64,000 nt of DNA from assembly GCF_000149955.1 (NCBI RefSeq), contig NC_030989.1:2737839-2801838 (forward strand), written 5' to 3'. Made by a program: the position numbers and the translations under genes. Positions 22,170 through 33,842 of the stretch are shown piece by piece. The DNA comes from Fusarium oxysporum f. sp. lycopersici 4287 (taxonomy: Eukaryota; Ascomycota; Sordariomycetes; Hypocreales; Nectriaceae). The first letter of the stretch is position 1, and each line of letters starts with the position of its first letter. The notes under the pieces are model-generated. The model was not told where the DNA came from, searched no databases, and was given only the letters and a program-made list of their open reading frames with translations.

Positions 22170-23351
22170 ATGCGTTTCACTTCCCTCCTAGTCGCTGCTA
22201 CCGCGACATTCTCTCAATGTCTCGCTGCGAGCTACGGAAGCCAGGGTGAAGTTCCTGCTATTCGCACGTACTTCATGGTCGGCGGAGGTTATGTAGATGA
22301 TGGTGCAGGCGGAGAGATCTTCCGCGATCAGATGTACGTGGAGAGACTGGTACCTACCAAGGGACCGTACAAGTCTACGCCTCTCGTATTCATCCACGGA
22401 CAAGCCCAAACAGGAACCGTAAGTCCCCTTGATTGATGTTACGAAACAGCCTCGGCTGACACACAGACATAGAACTTCCTAAATAAGCCTGACGGAGGCC
22501 GTGGTTGGGCAAGCCAGTTCATCAACCAGGGCTACGAAGTTTATATCGTCGATCAGACCTTCCGAGGACGATCGGCATGGGCGCCCCTCGCCGGTGCTAC
22601 CAAGCCCTCCACATACTCGGCAGAGATCATCGAGCAGCGCTTTACTGCCGTGCAGGAGTTCAATCTCTGGCCCCAGGCTGAGAAGCATACCCAGTGGCCT
22701 GGTACCGGCAAGCGAGGAGACCCTGTCTTTGACGCCTTCTATGCTTCCAATGTCCAGTTCATCAACAATGCCACCTACCAGCAAGAGACCGTCCAGGCTG
22801 CTGGTGCTGCCCTTCTTGACAAGATTGGCAAGCCTGTTATCCTCCTTGGACATAGCCAGGGTGGTATGATGCCCATTCTTGTCGCTGATGCCCGCCCCAA
22901 GCTCACCAAGGGCTTGATCCTTCTTGAGCCTTCTGGTCCTCCATTCCGAGACGCCGTCTTCAGCACCAAGGCCTCTCGTGCCTACGGTCTGACTGACATC
23001 CCCCTCGTCTACAGCCCTGCCGTCACCGACCCCTCCACCGATCTCGTCCAAGAGGTCCAGCCCAGCCGTGGCGAGGACTTCGTCGAGTGCATCCTTCAAG
23101 CTAAGGAGCCTGCACCTCGTCGTCTCGTCAACCTTGCTAAGAAGCCTATCCTCCTCCTGACCTCTGAGGCTTCTTATCACATGCCCTACGACTACTGCAT
23201 TGCTCGCTACCTTAAGCAGGCTGGTTGCTCCAAGACCAAGCACATTGAGCTTGGTGAGGTTGGCATCCACGGTAACGGACACATGATGTTTATGGAGAAG
23301 AACAGTGATCAAATCCAGGCTCTTGTTGAGCGCTGGGTGCGATCAACATAA
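22170..23351 (+). CDS. Secreted alpha/beta hydrolase (esterase-like)
   Basis: A 375-residue extracellular hydrolase. Exons are 22170-22418 and 22473-23351 with intron 22419-22472. The start is the ATG giving the signal peptide [19 protein letters not shown]; a longer in-frame start at 22044 would hide it. Features of the fold are [11 protein letters not shown] (oxyanion strand), [11 protein letters not shown], and the nucleophile elbow GHSQGGMMP. Near the C-terminus, [17 protein letters not shown] holds the candidate catalytic His. Codon use is strongly biased to C in third positions (for example GTCCAGGCTGCTGGTGCTGC), which suggests high expression. Substrate unknown; related fungal proteins are annotated only as alpha/beta hydrolases. 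Confidence 0.86.
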
Positions 23352-23915
23352 TCGTGCCAGTGAGCCCATGAGTGATTGATGCTCCATGTTGCTGCTCGGC
23401 AAACGACCTCCCATTGTTGACTGGGAGCTTTGATGCTGTCCATGCCTGTTGTCGCTTTCAGTGGCTACGTAAGCCCGGGCATATAATAGAACACACATAT
23501 TTGTTTGTCTCTGACGAGCTATATAGATAGAATTAATTATAACTGTAATGTCATACCATCCATGAAACACTAGCAAAAATACTTTCAAAAGTGCAGTCTG
23601 TCTCATCTGAATTTAATGAGTAGAGGTGAAAGAGGAAAACGATTTAGCTTGATTCCCGACTTCCGAAAAGTTCATTTCATAGTGGCGAGGCCATGGTTTC
23701 CCAACCTCGAATCTCCTTTTCGTTCTTGAGGCATTCCTAATCCCTTAGAATGCTTGTGGTGAGACTGCAATGGTGTGCGACGTATAGAATAGTTAACATT
23801 CCAGCTGATACTCATCCTCTGAATGTTTGAATCAATGTCGATAATTCTGAATACGTCTAGATCTGGTGGAGGTTTAGCTGATGAGCCACTTCTGACTGAC
23901 TTAATGATGTATAAC
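23352..23915. other. Intergenic between convergent genes
   Basis: 564 bp of 3' flanks; no gene seen. Confidence 0.4.
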
Positions 23916-26820
23916 TTACTTTGAAATCTTGTACTTCTTCATCTTGGGAGGTTTTGGTTTTGGGGCTGGCTTTTTCACCTCGATCAGCTGAACAACTACA
24001 ACGACCGCATCTTCGCCAACGTCATTTCTCCCATTCGAGTCAAGGAAGAACTTAATCCCCGCTGTTGTTTCTTCCTTATTTCGCAAGTCTAGCTCAGCAG
24101 AATGTTCGCCCTCACAGAAGCCCCACTTCTGACTCTGGAATGCTTCAGTCACAAACTGTAGACCGGTGAGGATCCCTAAGCTGTCGACCCATAGACGAAG
24201 AGTCTTGAGGTAAGCTCCATTTGGGTTACATCCACCTATTTCAAAGTGGGGTATATCTTCAATCTCTACTTCGAAAGAACCTCCGTGTATGCAAGTGCAC
24301 CGGTCTTGTTTACTGACATTTTTCTCATGCTCTGGTTCGGAGATGGCGAATGGTCCGAAGTACTTCGGCTCATGACCCTCAGCGTACTCGAAAGCCATGG
24401 ACGTAATCTTGAGTAACTCTGTCGCCGTACTATGACACATTATAACGGAAATAGTTTCGAGTGGTTTTGAGCAGTCGAGCCACGTCACGACTGCCTGCGG
24501 ACTCGGCACACCAACGTCGGGGTAACGTAATCTTTCGATTTTGTCTGTTTGGCCATGGATTGGTCCAACTTCGGCGTATGGATATTCGGTTTGGGGACGG
24601 TTTGGGATCCAGTAGAATCCCCTGAAGTCCTTATCCTCGCGCTCCCCCCCCCGAGGCGCCAAGTGACGTCGTCGAAGGTGAATACGCCAAAGGACGTCAG
24701 AACGCTATCGGAGGTGTTTTTGTTAGACCACTGGCAATGGAAGCCTTTTATAGTCTCCCCATTTCGCCCCCCTCTGGCAAGAATCTTCTCATTTTGCCCA
24801 ATTCTTCCAACAATGAAATGCTGTCCCTTTTCTGTTAGGAAGCGTAGGCCCTCAACCTTATCCTTGCCAGTGACAGCATTTCGTGATATTCTCATCCGAC
24901 TCCATAGTAAAATAATGCACTGCAGAGGTAATACCAATGGAGTGTCGGATTGTTTTGTCCTTGTATATGTGACTCACCTCAAACCCACGAAACTGAACAT
25001 CCACCCCAACACGGAGGTTGTTGTGCGGATCATCAGTCTTGTTCTCGAATAACAATGCCTCTACGGGCGTTGGCATCAAGGGATCTAGCCTCAAAGGGTA
25101 AGAAGGCCAGATTTCGTGCTCAGTAGGTACCTGTCCTCTCCAGAGAAAGTTTGCAATCCTGGTGTCGGGCTGAAACTCTTGGGCTTCATCAAAAGGCGTA
25201 AAATCGGACATCCCGATGCGAGAGAAAGCAGAAGAAGGCACCTTTTCCGGATCTTGCTGCAGAAGAACCAGCTTTTCCAAGGGCTTTCCAGGAGCCCATG
25301 TACCGCCGATGGAAACAACAATGTGCTCATCTTTGGGGGCGAGAACTCGTATATCTCCTTCAGATTGACCGAGTTGAATGAAGTTGTCGTACAAAAAGAC
25401 AAACCTTACGCCTACAGCCTTCCGCTGCATGAGTTTGGGGTTATTATCGCCAGAGACTTCTTTCGTGGTGATGAATATTGCTACTAGCCAGTCGTCCTTT
25501 GGGATCTGTGCATCTTCACTCGAGTGAAATAGATCTTCTGATCCTATCGTCTTGGTTGTGTTTTTGTCGGAGTCGTGAACTCCTATACCCGCAAGCTCCT
25601 TGCTATCAGTCCAATAGACCCTAATCACAGGCTCAGCTTTCTCCATGTCGTTCATTCTATTGATGAGATTGACGCTGGCGTAGGTTGTTTTGGAGTCGGC
25701 CGGGAATGTCAAGAGTGGCATGAGACTGGAGACTGCGCCCTTGATAATCTTATCAGTCGGCTTGTTGTTTTTATTTCCAGACTTTCGTTTATTCGTCTCA
25801 GCCACTTGATTCTTTTTTGGTTCGCGGACCGAACACTCCTTCAAGAGTCGAGTACACACGCTCCAGATCCGACACCGATTCTCAAGATGCATTCTGACAT
25901 TGGGTTTAAATTTCCCCTCCCCTATACCTTTTCCGAGGAGGTCAAGATTCTTGTAAAGTTTTTTCCAATCAATTCTGCGCTTTCGCATCTCATCGGTGCG
26001 CGGAAGATAGTGCTTTGCCCATGGCATATCAGCGTATATTTTCGAAGGGGATATCTTCTCGCCATTGCCATTCGCGAATAAGGCCTGTGGAATATTTCCG
26101 TTCTTTGGCTTCTTGGATTTACGTGAAATTCTGAAAAGCTCTTGAACCATATCTTCTATACACTCATCAACCTGACTTGGTGACGCGAGTGCGTATTCGT
26201 CGTTGACATTGACCATATCGACTTCAAAAGGTCCAGATGGTAGGCCATGGTCAAGATCCAGAGAGTTTGGTTGGTGTTTGTTCCTGGTTGGAGAGCAATA
26301 TCCTGTAAGAGTGTCGTAAAGAGCAGAGAGGGTAACTTTTCGTGGTTTATAAGCGTCTTGGAGGATCACATAGCAATCGACGTGAAGTGGCGCTGTAAAG
26401 GACTGAGGACCTTGGCAGTCGTAACTGTGCGTGCATTAGCAGTGTAGTAACATACTCCGCCGGTCTCAGTGATGATATGTTTACACTGTGATGAGTCGGG
26501 TGTCGAATACCTCGCCATGTTCACCAACTTCATCATCATCATATACATCATAGTGGTTATCCTCATGATGCCGAGCTTGCTCGATTAGAAAGGTTCTACT
26601 AGTGTTGGACCAAGAAAGCAATGAGGGGATATAACTTTGAGTCTTACTATTGTGTTTCTGGGTCTCGAGCAATAATTATAAACTCTCCTATCCATTCTTT
26701 ATCCACAATATCAACTCCAGAGTCGCTGTCGTCGTCACAGCCGCAATAGGAGTCTCCCCACGAATCGTATTCGTGAATAGGCCCACAGCACAAGGCGCAA
26801 TAAACAGTATGTCCGCACAT
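23916..26820 (-). pseudogene. Unrecognised fungal family, copy 1: multi-frame, probably broken
   Basis: A long minus-strand coding relic in several frames. The N-terminus at 26820 reads MCGHTVYCALCCGPIH with acidic residues after it. The main block 26369-24858 (503 codons open) contains the region around DAYKPRKVTLSALYDTLTGY and a jacalin-like or beta-prism-looking stretch. The frame then shifts by one base near 24876-24882 and continues as VTGKDKVEGLRFLTEKGQHF. It shifts again at a G9 tract (24644-24652 on the plus strand) into a 240-codon C-terminal block rich in beta-type sequence (FRGFYWIPNRPQTEYPY). The joins of the first exons also fail: the best splice at the exon 1 end makes TAA. At least three lesions suggest a pseudogene, although the two downstream indels could be assembly errors. 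Family function unknown. Confidence 0.6.
24644..24652 (-). repeat. G9 homopolymer at the second frame break
   Basis: Nine C on the plus strand (G9 in the coding strand). The coding frame before and after the tract differs; seven or ten G would restore it. Either slippage, or a base-calling error in the read. Confidence 0.75.
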
Positions 26821-27457
26821 GACAAATGATACAATGAAGCTGCGACGGATGCAATTGTTGCTGTTTATAAAGGCAAGAGTAGAGAGAGAGTAAAAGTCTT
26901 ATATGTCTTCCAGTTAAGTTGGCAAATTATGCTGTTTAAATAGTTAGCAGGACAGGCGCCTATATGCTTATTGTGGTAATACTACATAAGGGCGAGTCAG
27001 CAAATTGAACCTGCCTGAGCGCTTTGTTCCCCTGGATATCACTTTGCCACTGAGGCCACTTGTTCAATTGGATGATAAGGTTTAAGGCAGCAGCTACATG
27101 ATCTGTTGACTTGATAATAAGGTTATTGTGTTTTTAGGCATATTGTATGACGCTTATATTGTGGCTGTGTTTACAAAAAAACTATTGTGTTGCTTTATGT
27201 GTGGCTTCGGCATTACTTCTCTCTTGATATCATATTGCCACAGTTACAAAGCCTGATCATATAATACTGTGACATTGAAAGTAGTGATCTGCACTATGCG
27301 TTATCAGAAATACCTTCTTACTTATATAAAGTCCCACTATAGCCAATGTATCTTTGATCTTGTAGCTTCGATTTGAAGGATCCCGGCTCAGTACAACCGA
27401 TCTGCCTGTTCGTCACATAAGGGCCTAGGCAGAGGACCTCACGAGTACTGAGGCGTT
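26821..27457. other. AT-rich spacer between the two decayed paralogues
   Basis: 637 bp, AT-rich and TpA-rich with no frame of interest, as expected for aged or RIP-affected DNA. Confidence 0.4.
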
Positions 27458-29015
27458 TCAGGAGCTTGCACCAATAGTGGGAAAGATCATCGACTTGTAA
27501 GATAAGTACGCAGTCAATATAATCTTGTCAGGAAAGGCCAATGGCTTGTCGAAGTAGAGGTACCGCATGACCGTGCTGCGGGGACCAATGCAATGACTCC
27601 ATTTCCGTCTGTTATCTTCAAAGTGAATCTCGAAACCTTGCATATTAGCGTCGACTCCAAATAAAACTGCATGATGAAAATCGCTATTACGAGCGGCAAG
27701 AGTCAGATTCTCCATAGAACGCGCTTGGATCGGGGACTTGTTCCTCAGCTCCTTGGGGTCTCAGGGCCAAGGTTTGCTACCTTTCAAAGGTCTTCTGAAG
27801 AAGTCTATTGCCGTGGGCGTGCTCCTAGGTACTAAAGTTGACGCCATGGGAGTTGAGGTTGACTTGGAGACCTGGGGCAAAGACTCTGCCTTGGGCTTCG
27901 GAGCACTGCGCTGTTTTGAGAGAGGCAGGTATTCCTCTATGATCTTGGAAAAGAAGTTCCAGAGGCGACGTCGGTTATGCAAGGCCCTCAGTGTATCACG
28001 GTAGCTACGAGCTTTGAACGCATCGAACCCACGACCACTGCCAAGATCGTTGATGACCTTGCAAAACAAGAACCTATCTACTTGACGACGCTCGATCTCT
28101 TCTTTAGAAGGGAGAAACTCGAGTATCCAGACAAACTCCGTGGAAAACTTGTTTTCCCATACCGTGTCAGAAATATCCTTCGGCACAGAATATGTGCCCT
28201 GCTTCCGCTTCTTGCGCTTATTTCGCCATGCACCTTGGTGGATTGCATACAGAGCCATTTGGTGATTTCCAGATGGCGCTCGTGTTCCCCGTTGATTGTG
28301 ATACGGCCCAGTTCTGTAGGATTTTACTCGTACAATCGACTTATGAGCTTTCTTCAAGGCGCTTTCGGTGATGTCGGTGGCCTGGCCGTCGTGAATAGAA
28401 ACGGGTGATAATGACAGCATACCCTCTCCTTGGGGCATCAGACCAGCTCTTGCTCTAATATTCTTTTACTGGGCCATAGTCAAAGTCCAGGGCATTTGGT
28501 GACCCGTGGGAGGGTGGCGGAAGGTGAGCTGTGAAGACTTGGTACAGAGCCGCGGTGTCGATCATTCGTGGCTTCGCAACCTTTCCAAGAAGTTCGTAAC
28601 AGTCTTCATGCATGGGAAATACCAAGGGGTCTTCACCTCCGTAATCATACCTTTAAATATTAGCCCCTGATAGTTCTCTCTTGCACAGAAGTTACACCGT
28701 TATAGAGTCAACGTCTTGTGGAATTATCCTGGTGTTCTCCTCAAAATCGACATTGAACTCGTTCGCATCCTCCTTCCCAGCACGGGGCATAATGAAGGCC
28801 CTAGAGTCATTGGATACTGATCACATAGCACCCACGGTACTCAACTTCCAGACTCGCGGTGCTGCTTGATAAGCTTGACCCTCCACAGCCATTCATTCAT
28901 TTTCGACAAAGTCGAACCCCTGGTCAGATAGGCAACTATCATATGCATTGGCTGAGCCACTGGATGTTGGAGCGCCGCAGAGGGCACAGTAAACAGAAGG
29001 TGAATATCTGGACAT
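27458..29015 (-). pseudogene. Unrecognised fungal family, copy 2: decayed tandem paralogue
   Basis: A shorter, more damaged relative of the relic at 23,916-26,820, on the same strand. The parallel pieces are in the same order. The start at 29015 reads MSRYSPSVYCALCGAPTSSG, sharing V-Y-C-A-L-C with copy 1. FPMHEDCYELLGKVAKPR matches PLHVDCYVILQDAYKPR. A basic block around DTLRALHNRRRLWNFFSKII matches the NVRMHLENRCRIWSVCTRLL region of copy 1. The last block has VLFGVDANMQGFEIHFED against RVGVDVQFRGFEVSHIYKD. Between the pieces the frame changes and TGA/TAA stops occur, and the C-terminal 240 codons of copy 1 are absent. It looks like an old tandem duplicate under no constraint. Confidence 0.65.
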
Positions 29016-29636
29016 GATGACAATGATGATGAAGAAGGATGTCAACGCGTTGTGAACTCAATCGCGTTGGTGGCTTTGAGACACGAGAGTTATACCACGT
29101 ACCAGATCGACAGGTGACCAGAAAAGAATGATCACTGCTGTTAGTGTCTCAGTATTCAATGCCCACGAACCCCAGTTCTCAATTGACGTAATTACATGCC
29201 TTTTCTGTCCAATCCTCCCCGCCCCAAATACATCCGAGACACCGAAAAAAGCAACTTTTTTTCTATGGAATAGATGCATTGATATCGGTCGTCGCAGTCT
29301 CATACACGTAATTGGTTCGTATCTAGGGTCAAGAAGCCACCATGCGTTTAATTCAATTGTATACACTAACGTGAAGCGATTTGTTCCGTCGCATCCGTGA
29401 CTTTGACATCTTTTGGCCTGAGCGTTGTTTCTTGCATTTGACGTTCGGAGAATTACTCATGACTCTACAATTCAGCAACGAATGCTAGAAAGACTAATGA
29501 GCCATGATGATGACGGGAGCGACATGGAATATGAGCTCGGTGTAAATATAACCCGGTGCATGATTGCAACACTTTAGCGACAGGGATTGCTTGTTTGTTC
29601 ATCGTTAGAACTGTCAGCGCTCTGAAACCTCAGAAG
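29016..29636. other. Intergenic; promoter of the Ap4A phosphorylase-like gene
   Basis: Short frames on both strands (up to about 100 codons) look random. No element was recognised. Confidence 0.4.
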
Positions 29637-30571
29637 ATGGATAAATCACTCATCAAGGCCAAGTTCGACAGCCTTGTCCAAGCAGGGCTGGTATTTTACG
29701 ACCAAGAACAAAGGCTCATCGAATATTTGGATGGAGGATTGAAGGTACTACGCCATTGACTGCACAGCCGGGCACGTCATACTGACAATCTTGACTGCAG
29801 TTTCAGTTCCTTCTCACTTCGGCTTTGGCAAGGAAACCGACCATTCAAACAGCTGGAGCCCAGACGCAACAGGATATCGAACTATCCCAGCAGAAGCGAG
29901 AGGGGAGTGACATCAACACAGCGGGTTGTGAGATATGCGACGTTGGAAGAACGCATGTCCTGGTGGCCAACAAATTTTGCTTCGCCAACCCTCATTTGAT
30001 GCTTCTGACTTCAGACGGCCACCAAAGGCAATACGAACCTTTGAATAGGGGCGATCTAACAGCAGCATGGAGTGTTTTGACTACATTGGGCGACGATTAT
30101 GTTACCTTTTTCAATTGTGGACGAGATGGAGGATGTAGTCGATTGCATAAGCATATGCAGCTGATCCCAAAGCCGAAAGATAGCTTTGCATCTTTTCTCG
30201 ATGCTGATGGTACAAAAGAGCCTAATGTTCCCTTTCAATGGTTCTACCAACACTTCGGACACTCTAAACCCGACATGGACGATTTGGTTACTGTTTACAG
30301 CGACCTTCTGAAGCAAGCCACCAAAGTTGGCGAAGGGCGATCTGAGCATGCTGATAGCTCACCTCCTGGTGCTGCAGTTCCGCACAATTTTTTGCTTACG
30401 CAGAGGTGGATGGTTGTACTTCCAAGACGACGAGCGGCTGTTAATAAGGAAGCTGGAGCGAATGCTATTGGAATGATGGGCGTTATTGCTGTTGCAACAC
30501 AAAGCGAAATTGATGGCTGGATCAGACTTGGATCAGCTGCCGCTCTTACAGAGCTTGGCGTGCCAAAATAG
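29637..30571 (+). CDS. Ap4A phosphorylase / ATP adenylyltransferase (Apa1/Apa2-like)
   Basis: A 292-residue enzyme that cleaves diadenosine tetraphosphate with phosphate to ATP and ADP. Exons are 29637-29744 and 29801-30571; intron 29745-29800 ends CTGCAG. The HIT-type active site is clear: HKHMQLIPKP (H-x-H-x-Q with the nucleophilic His) preceded by FNCGRDGGCSRL. PHNFLLTQRWMVVLPRRR is the conserved C-terminal APA block. The N-terminal block includes FCFANPHLMLLT. Yeast Apa1/Apa2 are about 320 residues, so this is near full length. The start is the ATG after an in-frame but unlikely leader. Role: control of dinucleoside polyphosphates, in cytosol and nucleus. Nothing suggests truncation. Confidence 0.9.
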
Positions 30572-30657
30572 ATTTGAGCTGTTTGATGTAATCCAAGAAG
30601 CACTTTTAGAATTGGATTCCGAGTTCCCTATCATCATTATCATATATGTCGTTCCCA

Positions 30658-32353
30658 TCACTTAGCTTCCCTGATAAGCAAATTACTACCAGCCCCTTCA
30701 TCAGCACTAACACTTACATAGCTTCCTGAAGTTACTGTAGTCTTCCCCTCGCCCAACAACCCCTCCTTCTCAATAACCTGAACAGGGCTTTCAACACAGC
30801 CTTGACACGTCTGCATCTGCGACTCAGACAACATGCTTCCGGCAATCCAATTATAAATCACCCACGCCGCTTGCAAAAACACCAAATCTGCAAGAAGGAT
30901 CGCCAAGAGCATGATACCCGGGCTTTTACTCTGTGGAACAGAGCAGAGATATTGTGAAACTATTGTCGCATCTTTACTCTCCAATGGTCCCATCTCACTA
31001 GCGAACCTGTCGTAAGTTTCGTTAAGAAGAACAAGGTTCTTATCTGTTGGTGGAAGAGGTGCTCCAGGTGTTGGAATCTGGGCATAGCGTGTGGCTTGGC
31101 CCGTCAATGACGAGTCGTTTAGAAAAGAGCCGTTTTTGCGATTCGGATCATCTGGCGGGAGGATGGCGTATTGAAGATCCTTTTTGTCCAAAAGCAAGTT
31201 AGGGGCGTTTTGGTTTCCGAGGTCAACGGCTATGAGGGAGTGAAGAATCCTTGTGTAATGGAGACTTTCCCAAACAACTGGGACAAACTGATTCTGGGTT
31301 CTGTAAATTTTAGAAGTTACACGGCTGACGTGGACGCACCTTTGGGTCAGTCTTTATGAAGGAAGTGTCGTTGAGAGCTACGGGTTGTTAACTGGTTATC
31401 CATAAGAAAGACTGGTAGGGAGAAGAAACTCGCGTTCGTTTTGTATGAACCCATCAGAGGAAAGAAACCATCCTGCGAGGTTGAATAACTTCGGATCACG
31501 AATGCTAACTCTTTTCAGGATATGAGAATGATATTCTTGGGGACTCACTCACTCCTTTATGTTCGGGTTCGTTGTGAACGTGATCCCTCCCGTCATCCAA
31601 TATGAATCATCTCCCAGATCTTGGGTCTGTGACATTGTTGACAGAATACCCGTAAAATACACATTCAGCAACCTTGTTCCCCACCAGGTACTTGCATGAG
31701 TCTTGTAATCATCCTCAATAACATAATCGTATATATGATCACTCTGACCAGTGTACTCAACACCAAGGATAATGTTCACAAGGCCCTCGCTTGTCATGAC
31801 ATTGCAAGAGGCTGTAGCGTCAGTGAAAGTCGTGATCCAAGAAAGCCACCAGCTGTTTGAAGCTCTAGCATCTGATTTTCGAAGATTAATGTCGACTCTT
31901 GTTAGGTAGCAATCTTCAAGAGTGTTATTTAAGTATGCAATGGAAGGATATGTCTTTCGAAAGCCTGAGTCATCGTCAGATGAGGTAAGAGCTTTGACGG
32001 AATATTGAAAACCAAGGTTGGTGGAGAAAACGCGATCACCAACAGACAATATCTTGGGCTGGCATTTGACCTTCATATTGTTATCCCAGTTCAGCGGTGC
32101 TTTCATGAACCATCTGCACAAGATTATTAGAACGCCAGTGAAGACGTGAGATTCTTAGTACATACCGAACAGACTTGGTTGTTGTACCATTGGGATCGTC
32201 AGTAAAGATCGGCTTGAGATAAAACGCACTGGACGCCAGATTGATGATCGTAAATAAGACCATCAATATCAGGCCGCCCACGATGGCTACAGGAGTAAAC
32301 CATCGAAATGGGAACGGTCTCGTGATAGGATAGGAGAACCACGAAGAATGCAT
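30658..32353 (-). CDS. Uncharacterised fungal membrane protein, two terminal helices
   Basis: A multi-exon gene. Exons I can support are 32353-32166, 32113-31553, about 31504-31413, 31377-31340 and 31293-30658; most introns are 46-52 bp. The one between the third and fourth exons would be only 35 bp, so that join is uncertain. The protein has a membrane helix near its start (VAIVGGLILMVLFTIINLAS), preceded by the YPITRPFPFRWFTP segment. A large extracellular-looking middle has several N-x-S/T sites and Cys, and a second helix follows near the end (MLLAILLADLVFLQAAWVIY). A soluble cytosolic tail completes it. I recall similar uncharacterised proteins in Sordariomycetes but cannot name a function. 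It is convergent with the Ap4A phosphorylase-like gene. Confidence 0.65.
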
Positions 32354-33842
32354 CGCGGCGGCAGTTGGGCAGTTCTGCCCTTGTAGATCTGATGCGTAAC
32401 GATTCTGAGATCAGGAAATGTGGGCATTTATCTACCTCAAACCCAGCTCTTCAATCGTAACATGAAGGATCGTGATCCCTGCGAGGGCTGAATAATTCGA
32501 TGCAGGGTAAGCTGTTGAGGCTCGGCAATTTCCATTTCCGATTGGACAAAAGGAGCCAAATTTAGCACGAGAAATCCTCGCGTCGCACTTTGGCCAACTG
32601 CTCAGCCTTCTTTTCCTGCACCTAAGATTGATTAACGTTTCATTGCTCCTTGCTATCAACTACCTAGAGAAAGCTTAACATGCTCCCACGCGTCCTTGAG
32701 CCAATGATTTTCGTGGCATTTTTATCCGCAGTTACCACGAAATGACTGCTTGTCTGGTAATTAACCGGAGATAAGAAGCACAGCCACAGGGCAAGACAAC
32801 AACGAACGGTCATGTAAATATTTCGCAAAAAGAGCTTCATTTAGGTAGTAGTGAGATCCATGGCTGATAACTCGGAACTGGCAGACATCCGAGACTTGAA
32901 TAATTTAGTGCAGAGTCAGGAATCAGGTGAACCGCGCACTACCGATAAGCGCGCGGCATTTAGGGATTATCTTAGACTTGTTACATACTGGGCTGTCTTG
33001 ATAATGCTGATTTATGCGGGCTCTGTTGGTAATCAATTTTCTAAGCCACAGCTTCCTTGTCAGCGTGCATGAGTCTATCATAAACCTTTCACGCCGCGTG
33101 TTGACTTACGTTTCTTACGCCTTCACTTTAATCAACGCTGTAGCATCGCGCAGCCTCACGAAGAGAGTTTCGAGAAGAAGATTGATATTTATCGGATTAG
33201 CTTTCAAGTCAATTCTCCATGACAGGCTATAGTAAAGCTAGGTATGTTCAATACCAACACGCCTGGTGGCTTGTGACCTTCGGGAAGTTGACTATGACTT
33301 TCGTGAACTTACGCTGATACTCCTCCTAAGAAGTGATTGTAATTGAAAATACGTAGCACTTTCCGGATATATGGAGAACTAGGGATAAACCGACTGCGGG
33401 TAAGTTGGCTAGTCATCTGCAGCTTGCTCACGTTCGCCGTGGTGTTTTCCAACAAGGAGAACCATAAGCTTGGTAGCAAGACTTTCTCGGTGATCATAAA
33501 ATCCACATTGATCCGAAATCCAAAGCAAAGTTTTAAAGAAAGTTTGTTATTCGATTCGATAATACTGACCTACTGGCTCGACAGTTTTTACACTGCGCGA
33601 CAGTCGGCACTCGGCAGCTTATCAGAGTTCTGGCTGTCACATGATATCGTGAATTTAATATCTGCCACGTAATTTCATCAATCGAAGAGTGAAAAACAAT
33701 TGCTTGCATGCTTTTTCTCTTCGCCTTTCTACTATTTATATAGTGGCGGTGTTTCTCGGGCGACCATCTCCGAGCTTCCGCCGACACTTGCATGCATCAA
33801 AACATCTTTCACCGACCACGGAATTCAGTACACCAACACGCC
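32354..33842. other. Intergenic with one weak small ORF
   Basis: About 1.5 kb between divergent genes. A frame at 32860-33072 would encode about 70 residues with one hydrophobic stretch (YLRLVTYWAVLIMLIYAG). It could be the first exon of a lost membrane protein, since GGTAATC follows as a possible donor, but no continuing frame is convincing. The rest shows no gene. Confidence 0.3.

Noticed and set aside
22479..23312. 277-codon minus-strand frame antisense to the secreted hydrolase
   Set aside because: Composition follows from the strong third-position C bias of the plus-strand gene; the plus strand has signal peptide, nucleophile elbow and splice signals.
24549..25052. 167-codon plus-strand frame
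   Set aside because: Lies opposite the coding blocks of copy 1 and has no domain pattern.
27977..28408. 143-codon plus-strand frame opposite the decayed paralogue
   Set aside because: The minus strand has matching blocks to copy 1; the plus frame has no recognisable feature.
29058..29400. Small ORFs of about 90-100 codons on both strands
   Set aside because: No start context, domain or composition that supports coding; likely random frames.
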